Source of the DNA: Mycobacterium sp. GA-0227b | GTDB taxonomy: Bacteria > Actinomycetota > Actinomycetes > Mycobacteriales > Mycobacteriaceae | Assembly: GCF_001499855.1 (NCBI RefSeq) | Contig: NZ_LQIK01000001.1 | Span: forward strand, 248,001 to 312,000 | Length of the DNA: 64,000 nucleotides | Direction of reading: 5' to 3' | Part shown: one piece after another, positions 53,541-64,000 of the stretch | Layout of the letters: the number at the start of each line of letters is the position of its first letter | How positions within the stretch are numbered: position 1 is the first letter of the stretch | Program-made: the position numbers and the translations under genes | The notes under the pieces: model-generated | Database searches by the model: none | What the model was told of the DNA's origin: nothing | What the model saw: only the letters and a program-made list of their open reading frames with translations

Positions 53541-53981
53541 TCAGGGCCGCGGCGCCACCTCTACGCTCGGCGGCAAGGGCGACGGCTCCGGTTGCGTCGA
53601 CCGCCGCACGATCGAGAACACAACCGCTCCCCCGGCCAACGCGGCGACACCCACGCCGACCATCACCAGCCTGCGCCTGCGCAGCTTGCTCTTCGCGGTG
53701 CGCGCCGACGACGCGCCGAGCAGCGCCTGCGACACGATCTCCTGCGCCGCACTGAGTTCCTGCGCGATGGCCTGCTGCGCGGTCGCCAGATCCTCGCTCA
53801 ACTGAGCCTTGAGCCGCCCGCGGCGGTACCGCTCGCCCACCCATTCCGCCGACGACTGCGCGCCATGGACGCCGAGCCCCAGCGCGCCGCGCGTGACGTC
53901 GACCGGGCCGACCGCCGTGTACTTCAGGCCGCGGCTCAACCGCTCGCCTGGGGTCAACCGAACGTCCGTCTTCGAGCTCAT
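53541..53981 (-). CDS. cwsA: Cell wall synthesis protein CwsA
   Basis: A 146-residue protein, 145 in M. tuberculosis Rv0008c. It has a cytosolic N-terminal part (TDVRLTPGERLSRGLKYTAVGPVDVTRGALGLGVHG, pattern), a helical coiled region (about 55-95, LSEDLATAQQAIAQELSAAQEIV), a transmembrane helix (about 103-122, LVMVGVGVAALAGGAVVFSIV) and a short Pro-rich tail. CwsA works with CrgA (encoded nearby) and Wag31 in division and polar growth. ATG 53981 follows aaagaggtg. Confidence 0.88.
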   Translation of the reverse strand: MSSKTDVRLTPGERLSRGLKYTAVGPVDVTRGALGLGVHGAQSSAEWVGERYRRGRLKAQLSEDLATAQQAIAQELSAAQEIVSQALLGASSARTAKSKLRRRRLVMVGVGVAALAGGAVVFSIVRRSTQPEPSPLPPSVEVAPRP

Positions 53982-54087
53982 GGCGCACCTCTTTCGCGGC
54001 GTGGAGGGGGTCGACAACAGCCTGCCATCTACCGCAAGACGGCGGTGCCGGTTGGGCTTCGAAGGCGGCGTGGCACACTGACACCCC

Positions 54088-54615
54088 GTGACGAGCCCCA
54101 TTCAGACAGCGACCGCGACCCTGCACACCAACCGCGGCGACATCAAGATCGCACTCTTCGGAAACCACGCGCCCAAGACCGTCGCCAACTTCGTCGGACT
54201 GGCACAGGGAACCAAGGATTACAGCGGCGAGAATGCATCGGGCAGCACATCGGGCCCGTTCTACGACGGCGTCGTGTTCCACCGCGTCATCGACGGCTTC
54301 ATGATCCAGGGCGGTGACCCGACGGGCACCGGCCGCGGCGGGCCGGGTTACGAGTTTGCCGACGAGTTCCACCCCGAGCTTCAGTTCGACCGGCCCTACC
54401 TGCTCGCGATGGCCAACCGCGGCCCGGGCACCAACGGCTCGCAGTTCTTCATCACCGTGGGCAAGACTCCGCACCTGAATCGCAAGCACACGATCTTCGG
54501 CGAGGTCGTCGACGCTGAGTCCCAGAAGGTCGTCGACGCGATCGCAACGACTGCGACCGACCGCAACGACCGGCCCACCGATCCGGTGGTCGTCGACTCG
54601 ATCACCATCGCCTGA
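54088..54615 (+). CDS. ppiA: Peptidyl-prolyl cis-trans isomerase (cyclophilin)
   Basis: A 175-residue cyclophilin: [27 protein letters not shown] (family start), [29 protein letters not shown] (active-site loop with the catalytic Arg), [19 protein letters not shown] and [12 protein letters not shown]. It speeds proline isomerisation during folding. GTG 54088 is the start. The position matches Rv0009. There is no signal peptide, so it is cytosolic. Confidence 0.96.
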   Translation: MTSPIQTATATLHTNRGDIKIALFGNHAPKTVANFVGLAQGTKDYSGENASGSTSGPFYDGVVFHRVIDGFMIQGGDPTGTGRGGPGYEFADEFHPELQFDRPYLLAMANRGPGTNGSQFFITVGKTPHLNRKHTIFGEVVDAESQKVVDAIATTATDRNDRPTDPVVVDSITIA

Positions 54616-54624
54616 CCGCAGCGG

Positions 54625-55047
54625 TCAGGAGCCCGTGCCGGCGTAGCCCGCGTCGGTCAACGCGTCGAGTACCTGCAGTGGATCGGTGCCCAGGTCCCAC
54701 CGGGTGAACACGAGCAGCCGGTCGTCGATGGTGTCGATTTCAAGTAACCGGACTTTGCGGGCCAACCTGCGGAACTCGGTGATCCGGATCAGCTTGATGT
54801 CGGTGCGCGGCAACATCCGGGTGCCGAACAGGCCCCGGGTCACCAGGCCGGCTTCTTCGATTGCCAGCTTCGGTCGCGCGCGCCACGAAAGGATCGCAAA
54901 CACGATCAATCCCACCCCGGCAACGCCCGCCAGAATGCGGCCAGGAGGGTCTGTGATCAGCATCACAGCGAGAATAGCGAGGATAACTCCGGCTATGCCG
55001 CACGCGGCGATGCCCGCCGCGGGGGGACCCCACTGAGTTTGCTGCAT
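54625..55047 (-). CDS. PH-domain membrane protein (Rv0010c-like)
   Basis: A 140-residue protein with two helices (about 12-33, IAACGIAGVILAILAVMLI, and 38-58, ILAGVAGVGLIVFAILSW) followed by a bacterial PH-like domain (KLAIEEAGLVTRGLFGTRMLPRTDIKLIRITEF, pattern). It ends ALTDAGYAGTGS, as Rv0010c homologs do. ATG 55047 is chosen by homology and follows aaaggg. The function is unknown. Confidence 0.83.
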   Translation of the reverse strand: MQQTQWGPPAAGIAACGIAGVILAILAVMLITDPPGRILAGVAGVGLIVFAILSWRARPKLAIEEAGLVTRGLFGTRMLPRTDIKLIRITEFRRLARKVRLLEIDTIDDRLLVFTRWDLGTDPLQVLDALTDAGYAGTGS

Positions 55048-55202
55048 CCGTTGTGCACACCCTTTCACCGCCCCTTACGCGGTTATCCACAAGTGCTATC
55101 CCCAATGGGGATGAATCACATCGGTGTGATCCGATTACTCGGAGGTTGCTGGAAGGATAACGATCAGCGACCAGAATGAATTCATGCCGTCGGATCGATG
55201 GT

Positions 55203-55466
55203 TCAGCGCCACCGCATGGTGAGCAACAGCCCGGTAATCATGAAAGCAAACGCGATCGCGTAGTTCCACGGACCCAGTTCGGCAAGGAACGGGATCGCCG
55301 ACGACGCCAACTGGAACACCAGAAGCCAGACCAGACCGATCAGCATCAAGCCGACGAACAACACCACGAACCAGGTACTGGACGGCCCGGCTTTGACCTT
55401 GACGGGCGTCCGGCTCACCGGGTTGCTGGTGAAGTCGTTCTTCTTGCGGACCTTGGACTTGGGCAT
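55203..55466 (-). CDS. crgA: Cell division protein CrgA
   Basis: An 87-residue protein with a basic N-terminus ([11 protein letters not shown]) and two transmembrane helices (about 31-53, [22 protein letters not shown], and 67-85). In mycobacteria CrgA joins FtsZ, FtsQ, FtsI and CwsA at the septum. ATG 55466 follows gaagg. It is divergent from the DUF881 gene. Confidence 0.95.
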   Translation of the reverse strand: MPKSKVRKKNDFTSNPVSRTPVKVKAGPSSTWFVVLFVGLMLIGLVWLLVFQLASSAIPFLAELGPWNYAIAFAFMITGLLLTMRWR

Positions 55467-55555
55467 GGGTACCTTCGGGACAACTGGTGCGACGATGTAG
55501 ATACGAGCCTAACGTAGGTCCGCCACAGCAGAGTCAGGGAAGCCGGGTAGCGGGG

Positions 55556-56338
55556 ATGCAACGGTCGGTGCGTGGTCGCGGGACGCGAGGGCCCACGCCT
55601 CGCGCGGGCCTGTGGCGGTACGGCGTGCCGGTGATCTGTCTGCTGGCGGGACTTCTGCTCGCAACCACCCACGGAGTCTCCGGTGGCGACGACATTCGGC
55701 GCAGTGACGCCCCGCGGCTGGTCGACCTCGTCCGGGAGACCCAGCAGTCGGTGGACCGACTCGGCGCCGAACGGGACTCCCTCGCGACGGCGATGGAGAG
55801 CCACCACGGAGGCAGCCCCCGCGCCGACGCGGCCCTGACCGCCATCACCGCGCGCGCTTCGCGGTTGGCGACCGTCGCCGGGCTGGACCCGATGCGCGGG
55901 CCCGGCCTCGTCGTCACCCTCAACGACGCCCAGCGCGACGCCGAGGGCCGGTTCCCCCGCGACGCCTCCCCCGACGACCTGGTGGTGCACCAGCAGGACA
56001 TCGACGCGGTACTCAACGCGCTGTGGAGCGCCGGCGCGGAGGGCATCCAGATGCAGGACCAGCGGATCATCGGCACGTCCGCGCCACGGTGCGTCGGTAA
56101 CACCCTGCTGCTCAACGGGCGCACCTACAGCCCGCCCTACGTGATCACCGCGATCGGCGATGCGGCTGCCATGCAGGCGGCGTTGGCGGCCGCTCCCCTG
56201 GTCAAGCTCTATCGGCAGTACGTGGTGCGCTTCGGGTTGGGGTACTCCGAAGAGCCGCGCGCCGAGGTCGAACTCGTCGGGTACACCGAACCCGTCCGGA
56301 TGAAGTTCGCGAAGCCGGCGGGGCCGATCGGATGGTGA
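55556..56338 (+). CDS. DUF881 membrane protein (Rv0012-like)
   Basis: A 260-residue protein with one N-terminal helix (about 22-42, YGVPVICLLAGLLLATTHGV) and an extracytoplasmic DUF881 domain: a coiled region RLVDLVRETQQSVDRLGAERDSL (pattern), GPGLVVTLNDA, VHQQDIDAVLNALWSAGAEGIQMQDQRI (pattern) and a C-terminal ferredoxin-like part. The length matches Rv0012 (262). ATG 55556 is chosen; a longer frame to 55487 has no similarity. It is often a neighbour of division genes; the exact role is unknown. Confidence 0.86.
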   Translation: MQRSVRGRGTRGPTPRAGLWRYGVPVICLLAGLLLATTHGVSGGDDIRRSDAPRLVDLVRETQQSVDRLGAERDSLATAMESHHGGSPRADAALTAITARASRLATVAGLDPMRGPGLVVTLNDAQRDAEGRFPRDASPDDLVVHQQDIDAVLNALWSAGAEGIQMQDQRIIGTSAPRCVGNTLLLNGRTYSPPYVITAIGDAAAMQAALAAAPLVKLYRQYVVRFGLGYSEEPRAEVELVGYTEPVRMKFAKPAGPIGW

Positions 56339-56393
56339 CTTCGGTGTCGTAGGTGGCGCGAGCCGCGACGAAGTACACCGAAATCGCACCCAG

Positions 56394-56399
56394 TAACCT
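56394..56399 (+). promoter_or_regulatory. -10 hexamer TAACCT, leaderless spacing to trpG ATG
   Basis: TAACCT ends exactly 6 nt before ATG 56406. Confidence 0.5.
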
Positions 56400-56405
56400 G
56401 GGCTG

Positions 56406-57086
56406 ATGCAGGTCCTGGTGGTCGACAACTACGACAGCTTCGTGTTCAACCTGGTGCAGTACCTGGGTCAGCTCGGAGTGCACGCGCAGGTCTGGCGCAA
56501 CGACGACGACCGCCTGGGCACCGGCGCCGACATCGCGACGGCCGCCGACGAGTTCGACGGGGTGCTGCTCAGCCCCGGTCCGGGTACGCCGGAGCGGGCC
56601 GGCGCGTCCATCCCCCTCGTCAAGGCGTGCGCGGCGGCCGAGACCCCGCTGCTGGGCGTGTGCCTCGGCCACCAGGCGATCGGGGTGGCCTTCGGCGGCA
56701 CGGTCGACCGCGCTCCCGAACTGCTACACGGTAAGACCAGCGTCGTTCATCACACCAATTCCGGTGTGCTGCAAGGACTTCCGGATCCGTTCACCGCGAC
56801 CAGGTACCACTCGCTGACGATTCTGCCCGACACGGTGCCCGCCGAATTGGAGGTGACCGCTCGCACCGAAGGGGGCGTCATCATGGGCGTGCGGCACGTC
56901 GCGTTGCCGATCCACGGTGTGCAGTTCCATCCCGAGTCGATCCTCACCGAGGGTGGGCACCGCATGCTGGCCAACTGGCTCGGCTACTGCGGCGCGGCGC
57001 CCGCCGAGTCGCTGGTCCGGCGGTTGGAGGACGAGGTCTCGAGCGCCGTGCAGCGCGCGGCCGCTACGACGCGAAACTCAGCGTGA
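56406..57086 (+). CDS. trpG: Glutamine amidotransferase component of anthranilate/aminodeoxychorismate synthase
   Basis: A 226-residue class I glutamine amidotransferase that supplies ammonia for anthranilate and/or 4-amino-4-deoxychorismate (folate). It has SPGPGTPERAG (about residue 58), the nucleophile Cys in GVCLGHQAIGVAFGG (about 85) and the His-Glu pair in VQFHPESI (about 174). No synthase large subunit is nearby, so it is probably shared by tryptophan and folate pathways, as assumed for Rv0013. Its last 23 bp overlap the convergent pknB gene. Confidence 0.93.
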   Translation: MQVLVVDNYDSFVFNLVQYLGQLGVHAQVWRNDDDRLGTGADIATAADEFDGVLLSPGPGTPERAGASIPLVKACAAAETPLLGVCLGHQAIGVAFGGTVDRAPELLHGKTSVVHHTNSGVLQGLPDPFTATRYHSLTILPDTVPAELEVTARTEGGVIMGVRHVALPIHGVQFHPESILTEGGHRMLANWLGYCGAAPAESLVRRLEDEVSSAVQRAAATTRNSA

Positions 57087-58937
57087 TCGTCGCGCCGAAG
57101 TCCACGCTGGCGCCCGGCGCCGGACTCTGAGTGACGACCGCGTTGGCCCGCTGGCCGCTGTTCGGCACGTCGGCGCCCTTGTCCAAGGAACCCGTCCACC
57201 CCAGCGCCCGCAGCCGCGGTTCGGCATCCACCCAGAACATTCCGCGCAGGTCGGGCATCAGGAACTGATTGCAGGCGGACTGCTGCAACTGAACCGGGGC
57301 GTCCACCGGGGAATCCTGTCCGGCGGGCGGCAGGGTGCCGATGACCTGTCCGCAGGGTTCGGGGCTGTCGACCTGGACCGGCACCACGTTGGTGAACCCG
57401 GCTGCGGTCAGAATCTGCCGCGCGGAGGCCTCTGACTGGTTCGCGACGTTGGGCACCGTGCGGCTTTCGGGTCCCGAGCCCACGATGATGGTGATCTCGT
57501 TGGTGATCGCCGAGGTCTGATTCGCGGGCGGATTCGTGCCGAGGACCCGGTCCTTGAGCTCCGGCGTCGACGGCGACGACGACGGCTTGAACTTCTCGAA
57601 ACCCGCCTCGGTCAGCTTCTGCGCCGCCTCGGCGTACGTCAGGTTCTTGACGTCGGGTATCTCCCGCTGCTGCGGACCGGTGGAGACGTTGATGGTGATT
57701 TCTTCACCGGCCTCGACCGACGTGTCGGCGCTGGGATCGGTGCTGATGACGTGGTCGGGCGGCACCGTGGAGTCGGGCCGCTGCTGGGTGCGCGTCTTGA
57801 AGCCACGGTTCTGCAGTTCGGCGATCGCATCCGCCGACGGCTGGCCGCTCACGTCGGGCACTTCGACGGCGCGGGTGTCGCCGCCGAACATGTTGATCGC
57901 GACCGTCACCACCACGGTGAGCACGGCCAGTACCGCGACCGCGGCCAGCCACCGCCCGACGGAGCCGCGCCGCTCCCGCTCGGCGTACTCGCGCGGCTGC
58001 GGCATCGGGGCCGGCTCGATCGGCTCGGTGCGCTCATGACTGGGCGGCGCCGACAACAGCGAGTTGCGGTCGGCGTCGGTGAACACCTTCGGGGCGTCCG
58101 GTTGCTCGCCGCTATGCACCCGGACCAGATCGGCGCGCATCTCCGCGGCTGTCTGGTACCGGTTGTCGGGGTTCTTCGCCAGCGACTTGAGCACCACGGC
58201 GTCCAGTTCCGGGGTGATGTCATTGTGCCGTTGCGACGGCGGAATGGGGTCCTCGCGGACGTGTTGGTAGGCCACCGCGACGGGGGAGTCACCGATGAAA
58301 GGTGGCTCCCCGGTGAGGATTTCGTAGAGCACACAGCCCAGCGAGTAGACGTCGGAACGCGCGTCGACCTTTTCGCCGCGGGCCTGCTCGGGCGACAGGT
58401 ACTGCGCGGTGCCGATCACCGCGGCGGTCTGCGTGACGCTGTTGGCGTCGGCCAGTGCGCGGGCGATCCCGAAGTCCATCACCTTCACCGCGCCGGTCTT
58501 GCTGATCATGATGTTGGCCGGCTTGACGTCGCGGTGGATGATCCCGTGCTGGTGGCTGAAGTTCAGCGCCTGGCAGGCGTCGGCGATCACCTCGATGGCC
58601 CGCCGCGGTTCCATCGGACCGTCGCTGTGCACGATGTCGCGCAGCGTCACCCCGTCGACGTACTCCATCACGATGTAGGGCAGCGGACCGCTCGGCGTCT
58701 CGGCCTCGCCGGTGTCGTAGACCGCGACGATCGCAGGGTGGTTCAAGGCGGCCGCGTTCTGCGCTTCGCGGCGGAAACGCAGATAGAAGCTCGGATCGCG
58801 GGCGAGGTCGGCGCGCAGCACCTTGATTGCGACGTCGCGATGCAGGCGCGTGTCGCGTGCGAGATGGACTTCGGACATGCCACCGAAGCCGAGGATCTCG
58901 CCGAGCTCGTAGCGGTCGGACAGGTGTTGCGGGGTCG

Positions 58938-58941
<4 letters not shown>
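57064..58941 (-). CDS. pknB: Serine/threonine protein kinase PknB
   Basis: A 625-residue receptor kinase. The kinase domain (about 10-275) has a Gly loop [12 protein letters not shown], Lys40, [10 protein letters not shown] (about 136-145), DFG in [10 protein letters not shown] and a TxT-containing activation loop. A juxtamembrane region is followed by one helix (about 332-353, [23 protein letters not shown]) and four PASTA repeats (about 357-625) that sense peptidoglycan fragments or lipid II outside the cell. Substrates in mycobacteria include CwlM and MurJ, both encoded here. The start overlaps the pknA stop (ATGA). Confidence 0.97.
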
Positions 58942-60281
<1,340 letters not shown>

Positions 60282-60342
60282 GCGACCCCCTCGCTGGCTC
60301 GGTCGCCGCATGCTGCGCCCATGATTGGCTCGCGAGCGTCGC

Positions 60343-61818
60343 TCATGAGCCCTCCCGCAGGGCGGCGGCTATCGTGGCCCGGCCGATCGGCGCGGCGAGC
60401 GCCCCGCCCGTCGCCGACAGCCGGTTACCGCCGTTTTCGACCAGCACCGCGACCGCGACCTTGGGGGCCTGTGCCGGGGCGAAGGCGATGTACCAGGCAT
60501 GCGGAGGGGTGTTACGCGGGTCGGTGCCGTGCTCCGCTGTGCCGGTCTTGGATGCGATCTGCACGCCGGCGATGGCTCCCTTCTGCTGCGTCACCTGCTC
60601 GGCGGCGACCATCAAGTCCGTAAGTGTATCGGCGACCTGCTGCGACACCGCCCGGCGCTCTTCCTGCGGAGCCGTCGTAGCGATGTTCGAGAGGTCGGGT
60701 CCCTTCAGGCTATCCACGAGATAGGGCCGCATCGCCACCCCACCGTTGGCGATGGTCGCGGCGACCTGGGCGTTCTGCAGCGGAGTGAGCGCGACGTCTT
60801 TCTGGCCGATACTCGACATGCCGAGCGCGGCGGCGTCGGCGATCGGGCCGACGCTCGACTCGACCACCTGAAGCGGGATCATCGGCGCGGGCGCGTCGAG
60901 GCCGAACCCGCGGGCCGTCGACCGCAGCGCGTCGGCGCCGGTGTCGATGCCCAACTGGACGAACGCGGTGTTGCACGACCTGGCGAAGGCCTCCCGAAGC
61001 GACGCGGTGGGGCCCCCGCCGCAGGACGCGCCGCCGAAGTTCTCCAACGTTGCGGTGCTGTCCGGCAACGGGATTCGCGGTTCGGCGGTGAGCTGGGTGT
61101 CCACCGTGGCGCCCCGCTGCAGGGCCGCCGCGGTGGTGATCACCTTGAAGGTCGACCCCGGCGGGTACGTCTCGGAGATCGCGCGGTTCAGCAGCGGAGA
61201 CTCGGGGTCGTCGCGCAGCCGCTGCCAGGCTTCCGTCTGGGCGGCCATGTTGTGGGTGGCCAGCAGGTTCGGGTCGTAGGACGGCGCCGAGACCATCGCC
61301 AGGATCTTGCCCGTCGAGGGCTCGATGGCCACCACCGAACCATGGCACCCCCCGTCGCAACCGTCCTCCATCGCCTCCCAGGCCGCGCGCTGCACCTGCG
61401 GATTGATCGTGGTGTCGACGTTTCCGCCGCGCGGGTCGCGGCCGGTGAAGAAGTCGGCGAGCCGCCGGCCGAACAACCGTTCGTCGGAGCCGTTGAGGAT
61501 GGAGTCCTCGGCGCGCTCCAGGCCGGTGCTCGAGTACTGCAGCGAGTAGAAGCCCGTCACCGGCGCGTAGGCCTGGGGATTGGGATACACCCGCAGGAAC
61601 CGGAACCGACCGTTGGTCGACACCGAGTAGGCCAGCAACTGGCCACCCGCGGAGATCTGCCCGCGCTGCCGGGAGTACTCGTCGAGCAGCACGCGCTGGT
61701 TGCGCGGATCGGAGCGCAACCCGTCAGCGGTGAACACCTGCGTGAGGGTGGCGTTGGCGAGCAGCAGCACGATCAGGGCCATAACCGAGACGGCGATGCG
61801 GCGCAGCGAGGTGTTCAT
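60343..61818 (-). CDS. pbpA: Penicillin-binding protein A (class B transpeptidase)
   Basis: A 491-residue class B PBP with an N-terminal anchor (about 8-30, [16 protein letters not shown]), a dimerisation domain and a transpeptidase domain: SxxK in YPPGSTFKV (Ser222, the same number as in M. tuberculosis), SCN in ARSCNTAF (about 281) and KTGTAEHG (about 424). It cross-links peptidoglycan at division and is phosphorylated by PknB. It overlaps rodA by ATGA. Confidence 0.96.
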   Translation of the reverse strand: MNTSLRRIAVSVMALIVLLLANATLTQVFTADGLRSDPRNQRVLLDEYSRQRGQISAGGQLLAYSVSTNGRFRFLRVYPNPQAYAPVTGFYSLQYSSTGLERAEDSILNGSDERLFGRRLADFFTGRDPRGGNVDTTINPQVQRAAWEAMEDGCDGGCHGSVVAIEPSTGKILAMVSAPSYDPNLLATHNMAAQTEAWQRLRDDPESPLLNRAISETYPPGSTFKVITTAAALQRGATVDTQLTAEPRIPLPDSTATLENFGGASCGGGPTASLREAFARSCNTAFVQLGIDTGADALRSTARGFGLDAPAPMIPLQVVESSVGPIADAAALGMSSIGQKDVALTPLQNAQVAATIANGGVAMRPYLVDSLKGPDLSNIATTAPQEERRAVSQQVADTLTDLMVAAEQVTQQKGAIAGVQIASKTGTAEHGTDPRNTPPHAWYIAFAPAQAPKVAVAVLVENGGNRLSATGGALAAPIGRATIAAALREGS

Positions 61819-63227
61819 ACCTTCTCGATCACCTCGGTGCCGGCCGCCGCGATCGGGGTCGGGGTCTGCGGTGCGGTGACAATGGGGCGCCGGGCCGAAT
61901 GCGAGATGCGCACCAGGATGGCGAGCAGCAGGTAGTTCGCCAGCAGCGAAGACCCTCCGTAGGACATCCAGGGCGTCGTCAGGCCGGTCAGCGGAATCAG
62001 GTTGGTGACACCGCCGCCGACGATGAACAACTGCAGCGCCAGCGTCGAGGCCAGGCCCGCGGCGAGCAACTTCCCGAAGCTGTCACGCACGGCGATCGCG
62101 GTGCGCAGGCCCCGGATGATGACGATCGTGTAGAGCATCAGCACCGCGGCCAGGCCCACCAGGCCGAGTTCCTCGCCGATGGCCGCGATGATGAAATCGG
62201 TTGATGCGGCGGGCACAGTGGCGGGTTGACCATTGCCAAGACCGGTGCCGAAGATCCCTCCGGTCGCAAAACTGAACAGCGACTGCACCATCTGGTAACC
62301 CGCGCCGTCGGGGTCGGCGAACGGGTCCAGCCAGGTCTGCACGCGGACCTGGACGTGATCGAAAAGGTGGTATGCGGCAATGCTTCCCGCTGCGAACAGG
62401 GCGAGGCCGATGACGACCCAGCTGAGCCGGTCAGTGGCGGCGTAGACCAGCACCAGAAACGACGCGTACAGCAGCAGCGAGGTGCCGAGGTCCTTCTCGA
62501 AGATCATCACCCCGACCGAGGCGATCCAGGCGGCGAGAAGCGGCGCGAGGTCGCGGGGCCGGGGGAGATCCATGCCGAGAACGTGCTTGCCCGCACTGGT
62601 GAAGACGTTGCGCTTGGACACCAGCACCGCAGCGAAGAAGATCAGCAGCAGGATCTTCGAGAACTCGGCGGGCTGAATCGAGAAGCCCGGGAACTCAATC
62701 CAGATCTTGGCACCGTTCTGCTCCGACACCGAGCGGGGCAGCACTGCCGGAATGGCCAACAGAATCAGGCCGCTTAGCCCACACAGATAGCCGTAGCGGG
62801 ACAGCAGCCGGTGGTCGCGCAGGAAGATCACGATCAGCGAGAACCCGATGACCCCGAGCAGGGTCCACAGCATCTGTTGGTTGGCGGTGCCGCCCAAGCC
62901 GTCCTGCCTCAGCTCGCCGGATCCGAGGTCGAGGCGGTGAATCATCACCAGTCCCAACCCGTTCAGCAGCGCGACCACCGGCAAAAGAAGGGGATCGGCG
63001 TACGGGGCGAAACGTCGCACCGCGAGGTGCGCACCGCTGAACAACGCCAGATACGCGACGGTGTACTGCGCGAGATCCCAGTGCAGCCCCTTCTCCTGGT
63101 TGGCCTCGACGAGCAGCAGCGCGAGAGTGGTGATGACGGCCGCGAAGCCGAGCAGGAGCAGTTCGGCGTTGCGCCGGTTGGGAAGTGGCGGCGTAACGGC
63201 GACGGCGGACTGCGGCTGGGTGGTCAT
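61815..63227 (-). CDS. rodA: SEDS-family peptidoglycan glycosyltransferase RodA
   Basis: A 470-residue SEDS protein with ten or more helices. Family marks are EFPGFSIQPAEFSKILLLIFFA (about residue 175), the long extracellular loop DHVQVRVQTWLDPFADPDGAGYQMVQSLFSFATGG (pattern, about 270-305, with the conserved catalytic Asp region) and FIIAAIGEELGLVG (about 328), then MSYGGSSLLANYLLL near the end. It polymerises lipid II with PbpA as its partner transpeptidase. It overlaps pstP by ATGA. Confidence 0.95.
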   Translation of the reverse strand: MTTQPQSAVAVTPPLPNRRNAELLLLGFAAVITTLALLLVEANQEKGLHWDLAQYTVAYLALFSGAHLAVRRFAPYADPLLLPVVALLNGLGLVMIHRLDLGSGELRQDGLGGTANQQMLWTLLGVIGFSLIVIFLRDHRLLSRYGYLCGLSGLILLAIPAVLPRSVSEQNGAKIWIEFPGFSIQPAEFSKILLLIFFAAVLVSKRNVFTSAGKHVLGMDLPRPRDLAPLLAAWIASVGVMIFEKDLGTSLLLYASFLVLVYAATDRLSWVVIGLALFAAGSIAAYHLFDHVQVRVQTWLDPFADPDGAGYQMVQSLFSFATGGIFGTGLGNGQPATVPAASTDFIIAAIGEELGLVGLAAVLMLYTIVIIRGLRTAIAVRDSFGKLLAAGLASTLALQLFIVGGGVTNLIPLTGLTTPWMSYGGSSLLANYLLLAILVRISHSARRPIVTAPQTPTPIAAAGTEVIEKV

Positions 63228-64000
63228 GCCACTTCCCGGCAGTTGGTGCCCGGTTCCGGCGGCGGCGGGGGCAACGCGGTGACCGTCGGTGCCGGTGGCG
63301 GCTTGGGCGACGACGCGGGCGGTGACGGGTCGCCCGGCTGTGACGGTGCACCTGGTTCCGGTTGCGGAGCAGGCGACCTCGGTTCCGGCGGGGGTGGCGT
63401 CACCGTTCGCGGCGTCTCGGGCGCCGGGGCGCCGGTTTCACCGCGGGTCGGCGGATTGTTCGGTACGCCAGGCGAATTCGTCGGTGCTGGGCTGTGCGGC
63501 GTCTCACTGGTGCGAGGCGGCGGCGGAGGCGGCGCGCAGATCGGAAGCAGCGAATCGCGTGCCAGCTGGTTGATCTGGCTGATGGCCTGGTCTTCGGATC
63601 CGGTCGGCAGCCCGGCGATGACCTGCCGTTGTTCGGACTGCTTCAGATCGCTGACCCGAAAGATCTGGCAGTCGCGCGGCTGCTGTCCGGGGCTGATGAG
63701 GTTCAGGCCGTTGCGTTCGGTCAAGCAGCCCTGTCGGTACGGCTCCTGCAACGAATAGCCGAGGATCGATCCGGGCACCCCTCGCATGATCGACACGGTG
63801 CCGTTGTGGGCGGCGACGTAGAAGTTGTTGCGGATGATCTCCCGGCCGACAGCCAACCCGGCCAGTACCGCCAACACCAGCAGAACGGCGGCGATGAACA
63901 TTCGCCGCCGCGACTTGGGCGGCCGCGGCGGTTCCTCCGGTTCCGGTTGAACGCGTTTGGCTTCGTTGCGGCGCGGGTTGAACGCCGACGCTCGACCAGC
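63224..64000 (-). CDS. pstP: Serine/threonine phosphatase PstP, C-terminal part (gene runs off the window)
   Basis: An open frame of 258 residues continues to the window edge without a start. It covers the juxtamembrane basic segment (RPPKSRRR), one helix ([18 protein letters not shown]) and the extracytoplasmic domain NNFYVAAHNGTVSIMRGVPGSILGYSLQEPYRQGCL (pattern), followed by a long Pro-rich tail. The PP2C catalytic domain lies beyond 64000. PstP removes phosphate from PknA and PknB substrates. The ATG at 63901 is internal and not the real start. Confidence 0.92.
   Translation of the reverse strand, partial: AGRASAFNPRRNEAKRVQPEPEEPPRPPKSRRRMFIAAVLLVLAVLAGLAVGREIIRNNFYVAAHNGTVSIMRGVPGSILGYSLQEPYRQGCLTERNGLNLISPGQQPRDCQIFRVSDLKQSEQRQVIAGLPTGSEDQAISQINQLARDSLLPICAPPPPPPRTSETPHSPAPTNSPGVPNNPPTRGETGAPAPETPRTVTPPPPEPRSPAPQPEPGAPSQPGDPSPPASSPKPPPAPTVTALPPPPPEPGTNCREVA

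Overview
The window is the chromosome-origin region of a high-GC actinobacterium, almost certainly a rapidly growing mycobacterium (Mycobacterium/Mycolicibacterium). The evidence is the gene order pcnA-mutT4-(DUF6049 gene)-murJ-sigM-rsmA-trxB-trxA-cwlM-parB-parA-rsmG-jag-yidC-yidD-rnpA-rpmH | dnaA | oriC | dnaN-gnd-recF-dciA-gyrB-gyrA-(DUF3566 gene)-tRNA-Ile-tRNA-Ala-cwsA-ppiA-crgA-trpG-pknB-pknA-pbpA-rodA-pstP. This matches the M. tuberculosis Rv3906c-Rv3924c / Rv0001-Rv0018c layout. A 6-phosphogluconate dehydrogenase gene between dnaN and recF is the arrangement I recall for M. smegmatis.

Left part (1-21.4 kb): a block homologous to M. tuberculosis Rv0036c-Rv0048c (DUF1707 gene, padR, ino1, hydrolase, F420-type oxidoreductase, GntR, MarR, leuS, mtc28, yqgE, MFS, DinB-like). 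Non-core genes are inserted in it: a methyltransferase, a Tat/lipoprotein PhoX-type phosphatase with a possible PHO box, an amino-acid ABC transporter (binding protein fused to permease, plus ATPase), a glucosylglycerate hydrolase (GgH, both catalytic acids conserved) and a short-chain dehydrogenase.

Middle (21.5-47 kb): RNA and oxidative-stress maintenance (pcnA, mutT4, sigM/rsmA, trxB/trxA with a SigH-type promoter), lipid II flipping (murJ with its pseudokinase domain), cwlM, chromosome segregation (parA, parB and four parS sites, three of them tandem inside parA), membrane insertion and RNA processing (jag, yidC, yidD, rnpA, rpmH), dnaA, oriC, dnaN, gnd, recF and the helicase-loader gene dciA.

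Right part (47-64 kb): gyrB and gyrA, the latter interrupted at its catalytic tyrosine by a 165-residue mini-intein. Then two tRNAs with a tiny membrane-protein gene between them, the cell-division genes cwsA and crgA, and the convergent trpG / pknB-pknA-pbpA-rodA-pstP growth-control operon. Several known PknB partners or substrates (MurJ pseudokinase, CwlM, PbpA, PknA, PstP) lie in this one window.

Most notable observations: (1) the GyrA intein linker is encoded by a 52-bp imperfect palindrome homologous to a 52-bp intergenic hairpin between the dehydrogenase gene and leuS; (2) three parS sites with exact 27-bp periodicity double as codons for VSRET repeats of ParA; (3) about ten genes carry a TANNNT box exactly 6-7 nt before their start codon, i.e. 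look leaderless, and this signature exposes a likely frameshift in the DUF1707 gene; (4) a 42-codon gene whose stop codon lies inside tRNA-Ala. I saw no CRISPR array, prophage or transposase.
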